In this document: piece after piece, positions 9,147-20,240 of the stretch
Layout of the letters: every line of letters starts with the position of its first letter
Position numbering within the stretch: position 1 is the stretch's first letter
Source: Mastigamoeba balamuthi
Taxonomy: Eukaryota; Evosea; Mastigamoebida; Mastigamoebidae
DNA length: 64,000 bases
Direction of reading: 5' to 3'
Assembly: GCA_902651635.1 (NCBI GenBank)
Contig: CACRSC010000007.1
Coordinates: forward strand, 204,014 to 268,013
Notes under the pieces: model-generated
What the model was told of the DNA's origin: nothing
Databases searched by the model: none
The model's input: the letters and a program-made list of their open reading frames with translations, nothing else
Program-made: the position numbers and the translations under genes

Positions 9147-12023
9147 ATGTCCCACGAGCACGCCACCGTGCGCTGCGCCCTCCCCTCGCACGAGTCCCCC
9201 TTCGCCCCGCCCCTGATTCCGCATTTCTGAGCTCGAGAAATGAACGCCCGCAGTTGGGACAGCGCGAGGCCCTCTTCGACGAGGCCGTCCGGTCCACCCG
9301 CGCCTCGATGCGCTCCATGGCCCAGGTCCCCTCCCTCCCGCACGCACCGACCCCCCTCTCCCCGCGTGGGCCTGTCGCGTCCTGACGCCGCGACTCTGCA
9401 CGGGCGGGCCGGCTGCCCTGCTGTGGGGCTGCGCTGCAGTCGTTTGACCGCAACCACACGGAGCCCTTCGCCGAGGCCTGCAGGACCGCCAGGGCCGCGC
9501 TGCTCGCCGCGTACGACGCGTACTTCGCGGCAGAGACCCGGGCGCACGAGAAGATGCAGCACCGCCAGAACGTCGTCGCGGAGCTCGCTAGCACTGGTCG
9601 GTTGTCTCCCACACGCCCTCTCTTTGCCTGCACAGCCCCACCGCACAGTTTATTTTTCTTTCAGTTTTCTCTGCTCTCTCGCGGGAGTCCCCGACGAGCC
9701 GCGTGGCGCTCCCCGCACCCGCACGCACCAGTCCGTGAGCGACCCGCGAGGTGACACGACAGCAACGCACGCCCCGCGCAGAGTCGGACTACATGACGGA
9801 CCTCACGACGATCGAGGAGGTGTGGCAGGCGGAGATCCAGAGGAGCGGGCTGCTGTCGGGCGAGGCACGCCTGCTGTGGGGGTGGGCCCTTCACATAAAC
9901 TCACAACTGACGAGTTCCGATGCCACGTCATCAACGGACACCGGTTTGCAGGAGCTCGCGGCTGTGTTCGGCACGACCAAGCAGCTGCTGATGCTCGGGA
10001 AGGAGATGAATGGGCGCCTGGCCGAGGAGAAGACCAAGCCCAGCAACGTGCAGTCCGTGGGCGCTGTGTTCGTCAGCCTCGTACGCCCTTCCTCCTATGC
10101 CCCCGGCATTGCACCCCTCCGCCTTCGCCTTGGGAAGACCTGATGGGACACGTGTGCCCTCTGCCCGCCCGCAGATCCCCTACTTCAAGGTGTACATCGA
10201 GTACTGCACCAGCCAGGTCATCACGGGCGAGATAGTCAACTCCCTCAACAAGAGTTCCAAGTTCAAGGACCTGACTGAGGTACCTCGTGCCAGCTGCCCT
10301 CGCGGTTTTCCTGCGATTCACACACAGCGGGGGCGAACAGAGGATCAAGACGGAACACCGCGAGCTGAAGAACCTCGACCTCGCCGCGTACCTCATCAAG
10401 CCCGCGCAGAGGATCACCAAGTACCCGCTCTTCCTCAAGGACCTCGTCAACAGCACCTTCGAAGGTTCGCACCCTGCGAGACGCGGTGACCGGGGCAGAC
10501 CGGACCCCTGACTCGGTACTCGCAGACCACCCCGACTACAAGAACCTGGTCAAGGCGCAGGAGGAGATGCACAAGGTCCTCACAGAGATCAACTCGCGCA
10601 CCAGGCGCTCCGAGACAACGCAGCTGCTGAACCGCCTGGCCGAGAGCCTGAGCTGGTCGAGCGAGACGCCGGTCGACTTTGGCAGGTCGCAGTCCCTGCT
10701 GGTGAAGGAGGGGAAGCTGTCGCTGAGGATACCCTCGACGGACAAGGTCGGCCCGTTGCCCAGTCAGCTCCGCGCTCTTCTCACAGCGGGTCACAGGAGG
10801 GCAATTACATCATGCTGTTCGACAACGTGCTTCTGGTACTCAGGCAGAACAAGGACCGCTTCAAGGAGGTCGCGTTCTTCGACGTTGCGGGGCTCAGTGC
10901 AAAGGAGCCGACCGACGAAGGTGTGAGGCCCTGCACGGCTGCGATCTCCCAGCGACGCTGTCTCACACATGCGGTCCAGACTCGCTTGTTATACAGCACA
11001 CGGACCAGAGGCAGCTCGTTCTCAGCTTCGCCAATATCGCCGAGAAGGTGACCTGGGTGAACAGCGTCACCGAGACAATCGCCCAAGTGTCGACTGCCAG
11101 GCCCCTCGTCGTACGCCCGTCGCTCCATCACGGCAACTCTAACAGCCGCGGCGGGGCAGCTCGTGGAGTCCAAGAAGAAGGCGGAGAAGGACCTCGAGAC
11201 CATATCCGACACGATGTCGCCGAGGCCCGAGACGCCCGAGTCCTCGTCCAGGAGCTCTCTCAAGAAGTCCAAGAAACTGTTCCGCAGAGAGAAGGCCAAG
11301 GATCTGGAGGCCGCCGCGAGGAGGGACGACGCACCGGCCAGCGTCACCGGCGACGAGTCGGACGCGCCAGAGGACGTCTTCACCACCGCGGCGAGCGAGC
11401 CCATCGTGGCCAGCGCGATCGGGTCCGTCGGGTCCAAGCGCAAGTCCAACGTGGACCTGCGCGCCTCATCAGAGGCAAAGCAGGCCCAGGCCTCTTCCGA
11501 GACCAGTACTGCTGCCATCGAGATGTACAAGAGCGACAACGAGAAGGACAAGGACCACCTTGTCGAGGAGAAGAAGAGCAACATCCCGGACCCCGCCAAG
11601 AGCCCCGTGGAGGGCACGCTTGCCGCGCCGCACCCGTCGCCGATCGCGCCCGCCATCACCGCGGCGCTCGCGGACCAGCCGTCGCCGTGCCACTCGCCCC
11701 TGCGCACGTCGGTCCCCATCGTCACGCGCAACTCGTTCGGGTCGTCGCAACAGCCTCAGCAGGCGGCGCAGCACTCGCGCCTCGCCTCGGCCCCGGTGAC
11801 GAAGACGCCCCCCGTGACGCTGCCCCTGCCGATGGTGGGCACGACGCCCAACCGCTCGCCCGTCATTGTGGCCTGCACGCGCTCGCCGCAGCCGTTCCTC
11901 CCTCCGCTGACGACAGACGCCGATCCGGACGCCCCGGCGCCGTGGCTGGGCCTCAACAAGCCCTCGGTCGTCAAGGCCAAGGAGCGGTCTGCAACCCCGA
12001 CACCGCAGCCCGACAAGCAGTAA
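9147..12023 (+). CDS. RhoGEF with N-terminal helical region, DH and PH domains
   Basis: Eleven exons: 9147..9167, 9254..9325, 9440..9596, 9782..9864, 9952..10080, 10175..10279, 10341..10464, 10526..10746, 10797..10920, 10980..11086, 11160..12023. An N-terminal helical segment (residues 8-85, LGQREALFDEAV onwards) resembles part of a BAR-type coiled coil. The DH domain begins SDYMTDLTTIEEVW and includes GLLSGEELAAVFG, IPYFKVYIEYC and YLIKPAQRITKYPLFLKDL, the diagnostic helix. A PH domain follows, ending in AEKVTWVNSVTETI. The last 280 residues are Ser/Pro-rich and lysine-containing, probably regulatory. DH-PH proteins load GTP on Rho/Rac GTPases. Intron 4 (9865-9951) uses a GC donor. The 7-residue first exon is the least certain part. 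Confidence 0.83.
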
Positions 12024-12053
12024 CACACAACATTGATGCCCGCTCCATTTTGT

Positions 12054-12995
12054 TCAGTCCGAGTCGTCTCCGTATCCTCCGAGCGCTGACAGGGCCGCAG
12101 AGGGGGCAGGGGCGGCAGGGGCAGGCGCCGGCTCCTGCGTGCGCTTCTTCTTCTTGGCTGGCTTGACCGAGACGATCGTGACAGAGCTGACGGGCTTCGC
12201 GTCCCTCTCCTCGGCCCTCTTGGGCATCCCCATCGCGCGCAGCACGTTCTGCGCCGCGTCCTGCAGCGTTGGCTTGGCCGCGCCCTCTGGCTCCTCTTCC
12301 TTCTTCACAGCCACCTGCGCACCTGCCTCGGTGACCAGGCCGTCGCTGCTGCTGGCGGGCACAGAGGGCTCCTCTGCCGAGGGCTTGGCTAGCTGGCGGC
12401 CGAACTGCTGGGCGATCTCGAGGTCCTCCTGCTCCCTGATGAGCCTGTCGCGCTCCTGCTCGCGGGCCGCGCGGGCCGCGAAGATGTCGAGCGGGTCGAT
12501 GCGCGTGTTGCGCGCGTTGAGGTCCTTGATCTCCTCGAGCGCCTCGACCACGTCGACGTCCTGCTTCATGTCGGCCGTCTTGTTCTCCAGCGCCTTCATG
12601 GCGTCCTTGTCCTCCTCCTCGCGGGCCTTGTTGACCTCCTCCTCGACCTCGCGCTTCTCGCGCCAGGGCTCGTAGTTGCGCGTGGCGCCCTGCTCGCAGA
12701 TGTAGTCGCTGTTGCGCGGGTCCGTCTTGATCGTGAACTCGGCGCAGCAGCGCGTGCAGCGCATGTAGAAGCGGAAGACCTTGATGCCCAGGTAGTCCTC
12801 GCCCTCGACCGTCTCCTTGCGGCTGTTGAACTTCTTGCCCTTGTAGATGTACTCGCCGCAGGTCTTGCACTGTATGCTCATCGGCAGCATCATGCGCACC
12901 TTGCACTGCGCGTCTTTCTCGCGGTGCATGCGCGGTATCAGCCGCACATCAAAGTCCGGCGGGTAGTACTTGTTCAGCACCTTGCGCTCTCCCAT
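12054..12995 (-). CDS. YJU2: YJU2/CCDC94 splicing factor (CWC16 family)
   Basis: Single exon, 313 residues. The N-terminal 130 residues match the family closely: MGERKVLNKYYPPDFD, IQCKTCGEYIYKGKKFN and FYMRCTRCCAEFTIKTDP, with CxxC pairs forming the zinc site, then NYEPWREKRE. The middle is a charged helical region (EEEVNKAREEEDKDAMKALE), and the C-terminus has basic runs (KPAKKKKRT) and an acidic end. YJU2 joins the spliceosome before the first step and supports branching, which fits a genome so rich in introns. It ends 30 bp from the convergent RhoGEF stop, so the two genes share their terminator region. A GGAATATTC motif lies upstream near 13034. Confidence 0.92.
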   Translation of the reverse strand: MGERKVLNKYYPPDFDVRLIPRMHREKDAQCKVRMMLPMSIQCKTCGEYIYKGKKFNSRKETVEGEDYLGIKVFRFYMRCTRCCAEFTIKTDPRNSDYICEQGATRNYEPWREKREVEEEVNKAREEEDKDAMKALENKTADMKQDVDVVEALEEIKDLNARNTRIDPLDIFAARAAREQERDRLIREQEDLEIAQQFGRQLAKPSAEEPSVPASSSDGLVTEAGAQVAVKKEEEPEGAAKPTLQDAAQNVLRAMGMPKRAEERDAKPVSSVTIVSVKPAKKKKRTQEPAPAPAAPAPSAALSALGGYGDDSD

Positions 12996-13234
12996 TCTCG
13001 CGACCTGCTCTGCGCGCTGGCTCTAACCTTGTGGAATATTCTCGATACTGATGCTCCTGAAAATCTAGAAATATCTCAAGGAAACTGATGATGGTTCCGC
13101 ATATTGGTATGCCGCCATAGCACCGCAATTCCTTTATTGCACCGACAAACCACCAATTGATTGAATGCGATGTTCTTTTGGACGGGGAAGCAGCAAGTTT
13201 GGCATGGAATGCTCATAGACGCTCCGAGGTGCGG

Positions 13235-14116
13235 TCACTTGGGAGAGAGGACGCCGGTCTCGACGAGATGAGGGATCTCGGCGGCGAGCCACGGAGCGAG
13301 CTGTGCGCCCAGAGACCGGTCAGAAGCGTGGCAGGACAGGGATTGGGGGGAGGGGCCATCTACGAACCCCGAACACGAGGGCGTGGGCAATGCCAAAGTG
13401 CGGCGTGTTCTTGGCCCACAGCGGCTTGAAGTGGGCGCTGAGGCAGATCTTGCCGCCGTGGTACATCTTGGGCGTCTTGCCTGCGAGCATGCGGACGTGA
13501 GACACGACTACTGCAGGACAGCGAGCGCATCAGGAGGGGAGGGCACCGTCGAGCTCGGGAAGGACCAGGTCAGGGGCCGTCACCGGGTACGTCACCGGGA
13601 TCTTGGAAACAATGGGTGAGGCTCTCAGAGGACGACTGCGGACGCACCTCAAACTCGAGGGCGAACTCGTACTTGCTGAAGTTGTGCATGAACCAGCAGC
13701 GGCCATGCCACCTGCGCACGTGAGGAGGAGAGAGAGCGAGATAGAGGAAGATAGCACAGAAGACCCGCCAGCCCACAGCAGAGCCAACGTCAGCCAAAGA
13801 CGTGTGGAGGGCCACGTGGGGGTCAGCACAGCACCTGGTGCCCTCCTTGTTGGCCTCCAGCGTGAACCAGTCGTCGCCCGCCTCCTTGTTGAGCTGCACG
13901 TACTGCAAGGAGGCGTCAACGTCAAGAGGCGGTGGCGGTGGCGGTGGCGGCAGGCCGTGTGCAGGCCTCCCGGGGGGGCTGTGCTGGCGCCGTTGGGTGT
14001 ACCTTGATGATGCTGGTGTACTCCTCCCGCAGGCGGGCCTTCCACTGCTCGTCGCGGGGGCCGGCATTGACGGTCAGCAGCGGGATCTTCTGAGCAAGGC
14101 TCTTGATCGTCTCCAT
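13235..14116 (-). CDS. UFC1: UFC1, UFM1-conjugating E2 enzyme
   Basis: Six exons (14116..14003, 13902..13835, 13711..13648, 13601..13547, 13480..13377, 13300..13235) join exactly to 156 residues; human UFC1 has 167. Matches run the whole length: [19 protein letters not shown], the [15 protein letters not shown] stretch, [36 protein letters not shown] and [15 protein letters not shown], which carries the catalytic cysteine. UFC1 receives UFM1 from UBA5 and hands it to UFL1 in ribosome and ER homeostasis. Presence of the pathway argues against a fungus. Introns are 46-100 nt. Its start lies 147 bp from the divergent CMTR1-like start. Confidence 0.93.
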
Positions 14117-14193
14117 CCTCTCAGCGCCAACGTAAGGGGTCTCGACAAGCGCACCAAGCAAGCAGGCCAACAGGAGGAAGATTCCGCTGACTC

Positions 14194-14223
14194 GGAGATA
14201 TCTGCGGTGTGGAAGTATCTTCC
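14194..14223. promoter_or_regulatory. Pair of AGATAT-type motifs between divergent genes
   Basis: GGAGATATCT at 14194-14203 and the near-palindrome GGAAGTATCTTCC at 14211-14223 sit between the UFC1 and CMTR1-like starts. They resemble elements at other starts here; a shared promoter role is inference. Confidence 0.35.
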
Positions 14224-14262
14224 ACAGCTCACACAAAAAGATTGTTGTCTGCCGCCGGGCAC

Positions 14263-17200
14263 ATGAGCTACGATCCTGCATACAGCGACCAGGGCCCCGC
14301 AGACGACCGCCACCCCGCCGCCCAGCACGCTCCCTTCCAGCCCTACTACTCTCCGGCCGATCCCGCCGACGCCGCGCACTCGGAGCGCCCAGCGCCCGCC
14401 TACGCCCCCGACCCCTCGGCCTACGCGCCCTACAGCGCGGCCCCCGGGGCGCACTACGAGCCCTACGCGCCCGCGGCCGGCGCCCAGGCGCCCTACGCCC
14501 CGGATCCGCCGCCCTACGCCCCGTCATACGCGTCGGACCCGGAGCCCGAGGCCGCGTCTCCGACCGCCCCCGACGGGCACAGCAGCGCAGGCAGCGCAGC
14601 CGCAGACCCGCACGGCGGCGCGGCGCCCTATGCGCCGCCGTCCGGGGCCGCGCGGGGGATGGCGCCGGCGGGGGCTGCCGCGGGGTACGCGCCGGAGGAG
14701 ACCCGCTCGTACGCGCAGCCCTCGGAGCCCTCGTACGGGCCGCCCGACGACGAGGCCCGCGCGGGCGAGGGCGCGGGGGCACGCAGCGCAGGCGGCGCCA
14801 CGCCCTACGCCCCGCTGAGCGCTGGCGGCCCCGCGCAGTACGCGCCAGAGCCCGCGCAGTATGCGGCGGGGCGGCCGGGGTCCCCTGGGCGCGGCGCGGG
14901 GGCGGAGGATGCGGGCAGCGCCGCGATGTACGCGCCAGAGCCCGCGCAGTACGAGGCGCACGGATACGCGCCCGACGCGGGGCGCGGGCACGGGACGCCC
15001 GAGCACAGTGCGGGGGCTGCGGCTGCTGCGGGCGCTGCCTCGTATGCCCCCGAGGCCGCGCAGCAGCGCTTGGCGCTGAGCTACGCGCCGGACTCGGAGC
15101 GGGAGGAGAGGCCGCCAGAGGACGCGCAGATGGCAAGCTGCAGCACAGGTGCGCCCGACGCTTTGGGCGCTGCGCCCTTCGCCCCGGAGCCTGCGGCGCC
15201 GTACGCCGCCCCCAGCTACGCGCCGGACTCGCAGCGGGAGGAGAGGCTGCCAGAGTACGCGCACGAGGAAGACACCAGCGCGGGGCCGCCAGCCGATGCG
15301 GGCGCTGCGCCGTATGCGCCAGGGCCTGAGCGGTACGCCGTCCCCAGCTACGCGCCGGACTCGGAGCGGGAGTCGGGGTCGCCAGAGCATGCGCAGGCGG
15401 CAAGCTGCAGCACAGGAGCGCCCGATGCCATGAGCGCTGCGCCCTACGCCCCGGAGCCTGCGGCACCATACGCAGCTCCCAGCTACGCCTCGGACCCGGA
15501 GCACGAGTCCAGGTCGCCCGAGCAGGCGTCGATGGCGAGCGCCAGCGTTGGGGCGCCTGCCGCTCTCAGCGCAGCGCCGTACGCTCCGGAGCGCATGCGC
15601 TCGGACGCGCTGCAGGCACAACAACGGGCATGCGTGCAGGACATGGACAAGGAGTCGAGCTCGCCAGACCAGACCCCGGGGTCCAGCCCGTGCGTGGCCA
15701 GCACGAGGCCACAGGCAGAGCGCCAGGAGCCGCGCCAGGAACCCGCAGGATCACCGATGGACGCGCAGCCAACGATCGGCTCGCCAATGGACGTGCAGCC
15801 GGTGCACCACGAGCCCCTCACGAGCTCGCCAGTGGGCGCACAGCTGCACCACGAGGAGGTTGCCGCGGCCGGTACGCCCGAGTCGCCCACCTGCGACCCG
15901 CGACTGGCGGAACAGAGGCCGCATGGCGTGGATGGGGCGCAACCAGAGCACGCGGCCCACCGGGAGCCGCCGCCCCTTGCGCCGCCGCCGTCGCTGCCGC
16001 CGTTGCTCGACGGCCAGGGGGCTCCGGTCGCTGCCGAGTACTTTGAGTGGGCTTCGTGCAACTGCGACACCTCGTTCGTGTCGTCGTTGCTCGCCCGTCC
16101 CGACTGCATACAATACGGCTTCGTGCGTAGCCACACGGCGCTGCTGCCCAACTGAGCCAACGGCGGGCCTACTGCGCAGAAAGAGCGGCACCTCGAGAAC
16201 AAGGGCAAGTGGTGCGACAGCCCGGACGCGGCCGAGTGCGTGTTCAGCCTCAAGACCCGCCTGGACAGTGTCGACCCGTCGCGGTTCCTGCCGGCGCGCG
16301 GGTCGGCCAACGTGCACGAGCGACTGCGGAGGTCCGTGTTCCAGAACAGGGCCGCGATCAAGATGGCGGACCTCGACCACCTGTTCGCGCTCACCGCCGT
16401 CGACGACCTGCCCAGCGACCCGGCGCCCCGTGCGGGGCCCGGCGGCGTGCTGACCTACCTCGACCTCTGCGCGGGCCCCGGGGGCTTTGTGGAGTACATC
16501 TACTGGCGCAGGGGCAGGGACAGGGCCCGGGGCTGGGGCATCACGCTCCGCGGGGGCTCGATGGACTTCCGCCTGGACAAGTTCTGCGCGGCCGCGAGGC
16601 CCGCGGACACGTTCTCGCCGTGCTACGGGGAGGACGGGACCGGGGACGTCACCAACGAGGCGAACCTGAGGTCGCTGGCGCAGGTCGTCGCCGAGGGCAC
16701 CGGGGGCGCGGGCGTCTCGCTCGCGACGGCCGACGGCGGCGTCGGCGTCGAGGGTAGGGAGAACTTCCAGGAGATCTGCACGAAGCGGCTGCTGCTCTGC
16801 GAGTTCGTCGCCGCGCTCATGTGCCTGCGCAAGGGCGGCAACTTTGTGTGCAAGATCTTCGACTGCTACTCGTCGTTCACCGTCGGCCTGCTCTTCGTCA
16901 TGTACATGAGCTTCGACCGTGTCAGCGTTGTCAAGCCCGTCACCAGCCGCCCCGCCAACAGCGAGCGGTACCTCGTCTGCTGCGGCCTCCGCGAGCGCTC
17001 TCCTCGCGCGGCCATCGACCACCTCCTGCGCGTCAACGCGGAGCTCGAGAGGCTCGGCGACAACCCCGGCGACCCCTCGCCGCCAGACCTCGGCTCGGAC
17101 GACGTCATTACCGTCGTGCCTGACGAGTGCATCGCGCAGAGCGAGTTCGCCGGCTACATCAGGCGCACGAACGAGAGGCTCGCGAGGCTCCAGGTGGAGG

Positions 17201-17739
17201 CGCTGCAGGACCTCTGGAGGCACATCGAGGACCCGTCCCTCGGCCCCCAGCACGAGGTCGACCTACACGCGTACTACTCACTGTGGGGTCTGCCGGAGAA
17301 CGGCCCAGCACCCCCGCCGAACCCGCACGCGCAGCGCAAGGACGCGGCTCCTTCTGCCGCAGCCACAGCTCCCGCGCCGGCAGCGAGGGCTGCTCCTGCC
17401 GCAGCCGCAGCCGCAGCAGCCGGAGCCGGTGAGTCCCCTGCGAAGCCAGAGTCTGCTGGCGCCCCAGAGGCCGTCGAGCCGCCAGCCAAGAGGAAGAGGT
17501 ACATTGTGCCCGCGTCCGAGACCAAGCAGGACGAGCCGCACTTTGTCCTGGACTCCAAGGCGAGGGACGCCATCAGGAAACTGCTGCAGAAGCCGGCGCC
17601 AAGGCCCGTGAGCCAGCCAGCCGCGGGCGCACACGGCGCTGCGAAGAAGGCACACCGCGCGCCCCCGAGGCGAAAGGAAGACCCGGACGCAGCAAGTGGC
17701 GGCACAAGGGTCAGGGTCGTTATTCCCAAGAGAAAGTGA
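14263..17739 (+). CDS. CMTR1-like cap 2'-O-methyltransferase with long Tyr-Ala-Pro repeat extension
   Basis: Two exons, 14263..16122 and 16180..17739 (57-nt intron), encode about 1139 residues. Residues 1-600 are disordered with about 18 YAP tripeptides; residues 273-450 form four tandem copies of a 44-45 residue unit beginning SYAPDS or SYASDP. From residue 600 on is an FtsJ-type domain: YGFVKERHLENKGKWCDSP, KMADLDHLF, the SAM-binding LDLCAGPGGFVEYI, ATADGGVG, FVCKIFDCYSSFTV and PANSERYLVCCG. The K-D-K-E tetrad is visible. CMTR1 methylates the first transcribed nucleotide of capped mRNA. The last 150 residues are Ala/Pro-rich with basic NLS-like runs (KRKR, PKRK). The methylase call is strong; the repeat tail is not a family feature. 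Confidence 0.85.
15079..15615 (+). repeat. Four tandem 132-135 bp coding repeats
   Basis: Copies start near 15079, 15214, 15346 and 15481. Each encodes a Ser-Tyr-Ala-Pro/Ser-Asp start, a Glu/Arg-rich part, a Cys-Ser-Thr-Gly or similar patch and an Ala-Pro-Tyr-Ala-Pro end. All repeat differences keep the frame. Confidence 0.75.
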
Positions 17740-17791
17740 GCAACACGAACGGCCATTTTTGCACTGTGCAACTCGATCCTCGCGTTGTCCC

Positions 17792-19694
17792 TTACATTAC
17801 GTTGCACGTGCGGCGACTGGTCGATCCAGTGTGAGTGCGAGGGCTCCTGGCGGGCGCGTCGACGTACATTGCATCGACGGTCTGGCGGGAGCCGGAGCTG
17901 TAGTTGACCCACTTGCCGTCCTTGAGCGAGTACTGAGGGCTGCCGTGGTCGTTGCGAGGGTCCCACCAGTCCCACGGCTTCGTGGGCCTGTCCTCCTTGG
18001 CGACTTTCTTCTCCATGTTGGGCTTCTCGAGCTCCTCGATCATCTGCGTCATGGCCTCGTTCATCCTGCCGTCCTGCTTGACCTCCTCCTTGTAGGCCTC
18101 GAGCTTCTCCTTGTTGGCCTCGCGGTAGCAGACGGCCAGGAACATGTCCGTGATCAGCGAGAAGTTGACAAAGTTGATGTAGACGCCGCCGCTGCGCCTG
18201 GCCATCTCCTCGTAGAAGTCCTTGAACTCGAGGTTGTTAAGCGCGTGCACGCCGTAGATCTTGACCCCGCGGGCCGCGAGCTTGTCGACCTCGTCCTTCC
18301 AGAACACGCGCTCTGTCGTGTAGGACGGCGGGTGCGGCTGGCAGTCGCCGATCATGACGAGGGCCTTGGAGCTCTCCTCGCGCCACGAGAGCTCCTGGGC
18401 CACGCGCAGGCCCCACTCGTACGCCTCGGGGGTGTCGCCGCCGCCCGTCCCGCGGACCTGGAGCGCGAACTTGGACAGCTTCGCCGCGTCGTCGCTGAAG
18501 TCGATGTGCTCAGTCACGTACGTGCTGCACGCATCGCAGAAGTCCCCGATGCCCATTATCGCGATCCTGGCGAAACAGATGTGAGTGCCGTACACGCTCG
18601 GGTGGACTCCAGTCGCACCTGATGTCCTTGATCTCCTTGATGAGCCGCTCGCACGACTGCTTCACGTTGTCGCGGACCTGCTGCAGGCAGCTGTACATCG
18701 AGCCCGTCGTGTCGAAGCAGAAGAGGATGTCGATGGGCTTGCCCGCCGCGCTCTCGGCGAAGCTGTTGAGCACCTCCTGGCGCTTCTCCTCCGAGACCTC
18801 CGCCCCTGGTGCAGCCGCGGCAGCAGCGGCTGCAGCTGCCGGATCCAGCACCTGGACCTTGACCACGCACTCCTTGCCCAGGCCGACGTCCCCGCAGAGG
18901 TTGCCGTCGGTGAGGTCCTTGCCCTGGAACTTGGCCGAGACCTGCGAAACACTGCACACCCACGCAGCCCGCGTGAGCTCTCGGGCGACTGGGGGACCGT
19001 ACGCACGCGATGCTGGCGTGGGAGGCGATGCGCGAGCGCAGCGTGGCGACGTCGTCGTTGGCGTTGATGCTGATGGGGAAGCACTCGCCCGTGCTCATCT
19101 TGACCATCACCTCGAAGTTGGGCCCCTGCACAGCAAAAGCCATTCGCAAACAGCAGCAGCAGTGAGTCGCGAGCACGAGCGGCCGCCTCCCTCCCCACCC
19201 CCGGCGTGTGTGCTCACCGCGGGCGCTGGCTCGGCCTCGCGGACGGTGATGGTGCACTCGTTGGAGATGCATGCGTCCGAGACGGTCATGTCGCTGGCAG
19301 GCTCGATGACCTTCCCGCCCTTGACGAGCTGCGCGCGCGCCAGCGGCACCCCAGCGGCGGCCGCTGCCCTCCTGCGCAGCTCCGCTGTGGACGCGCTCGC
19401 AGGCAGCGTGACGGGCGCTGCCCTCCCCGAGGGCGCCTTGACGATGACCGTCACTGTGGGCCCGCTGGTCTCCGGCTCGGGCGCAGCCGGGGCCTCGGAG
19501 ACGGGCATCGCCGCTGCCGCCTTGCAGGGCGCGGCCGCCTCGCAGTAGGGCCCTGGCGCCGACTCGGTGTACGACGAGGTCGTCGGCGCCGACGGGGCTA
19601 CCGCAGCGTCGTCGTCGGAGCTGCTGCTTGAGGCGCCCCTGCTCATCGACTTGGACTTGGACTTGGTCTTGGACTTGCGAGCCAGGCTGCTCAT
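17792..19694 (-). CDS. Protein with two ubiquitin-like domains and a von Willebrand A domain
   Basis: Four exons: 19694..19218, 19125..19003, 18941..18619, 18566..17792, about 566 residues. After a Lys/Ser-rich start, a ubiquitin-like fold spans residues about 70-150 (TVTVIVKAPSGRAAPVTLPA, DACISNECTITV). A second, shorter one follows in exons 2-3 (FEVMVKMSTGECFPISINAN, GKECVVKVQVL). The VWA domain starts with IDILFCFDTTGSM, a DxTGS MIDAS metal site, then IAIMGIGDFCDAC and ALVMIGDCQPHPPSY. The VWA part recalls the alpha-kinase VwkA class, but no kinase follows. The C-terminal stretch has EKLEAYKEEVKQDGRMNEAM-type helices. It is probably a cytosolic scaffold; no signal peptide is seen. Function is unknown. 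Confidence 0.7.
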
Positions 19695-20240
19695 CGTGGG
19701 CTCGGGTGTGTGGCTGTTGTGTTGTGTTCTGCTGAGGTGTGATGCGGTGTGGGGTTGGCTAGGAGGGGTGGTGTTCGCTGCCTTCTCTGAAGGGGGTTTT
19801 TCTGTTCAACTTACGGGGCGTTAAGAGAATTGCGGGCAGAAATTGAAGCAGCGTCTGATTCGCAATGCCACGAATCTCCGGTGCAGTTGATCTTTTGTCT
19901 CACGCGCACCATTGCGCAGTTGCAGGTGAGCGAAGACTTGCGGTGGTTGATGGCGATGCAGGTCGGCCGAATTCTTACGAAAAAGATGTCCAATCTTTGG
20001 ATTTGAGCGAGTTAACACGGCCGCCCGTTTTCGCAGGACGCGGAGGCTCGCACGCACACCACCTGCGAGATAGCTCCCTGGGTGCCTGGGTGGGCGAAGA
20101 ATAGACAGGCCATGCCGCCTTGCTGTTCATTCGAATATTGACCGATGAACACATCGGCTTTCTGTGGCACACTCCCTTTCCGGCCTTCCACCGGACTCGA
20201 AGAGATCAGTGCTGCATAAATAGAAACCCTGGTGAGGCGG
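19695..20240. other. Intergenic region, nothing recognised
   Basis: About 546 bp between divergent starts, with a GC-poor core (19810-20020). I see no open frame with coding character, no tRNA and no clear AGATAT motif. Confidence 0.4.

Noticed and set aside
13922-15469. A 515-codon minus-strand frame that runs into the first UFC1 exon
   Set aside because: Its N-terminal part is the antisense of the Tyr-Ala-Pro repeats; UFC1 length fits a start at 14116.
15751-17253. A 500-codon minus-strand frame opposite the methyltransferase
   Set aside because: No recognisable motifs, and the plus strand holds the conserved catalytic residues.
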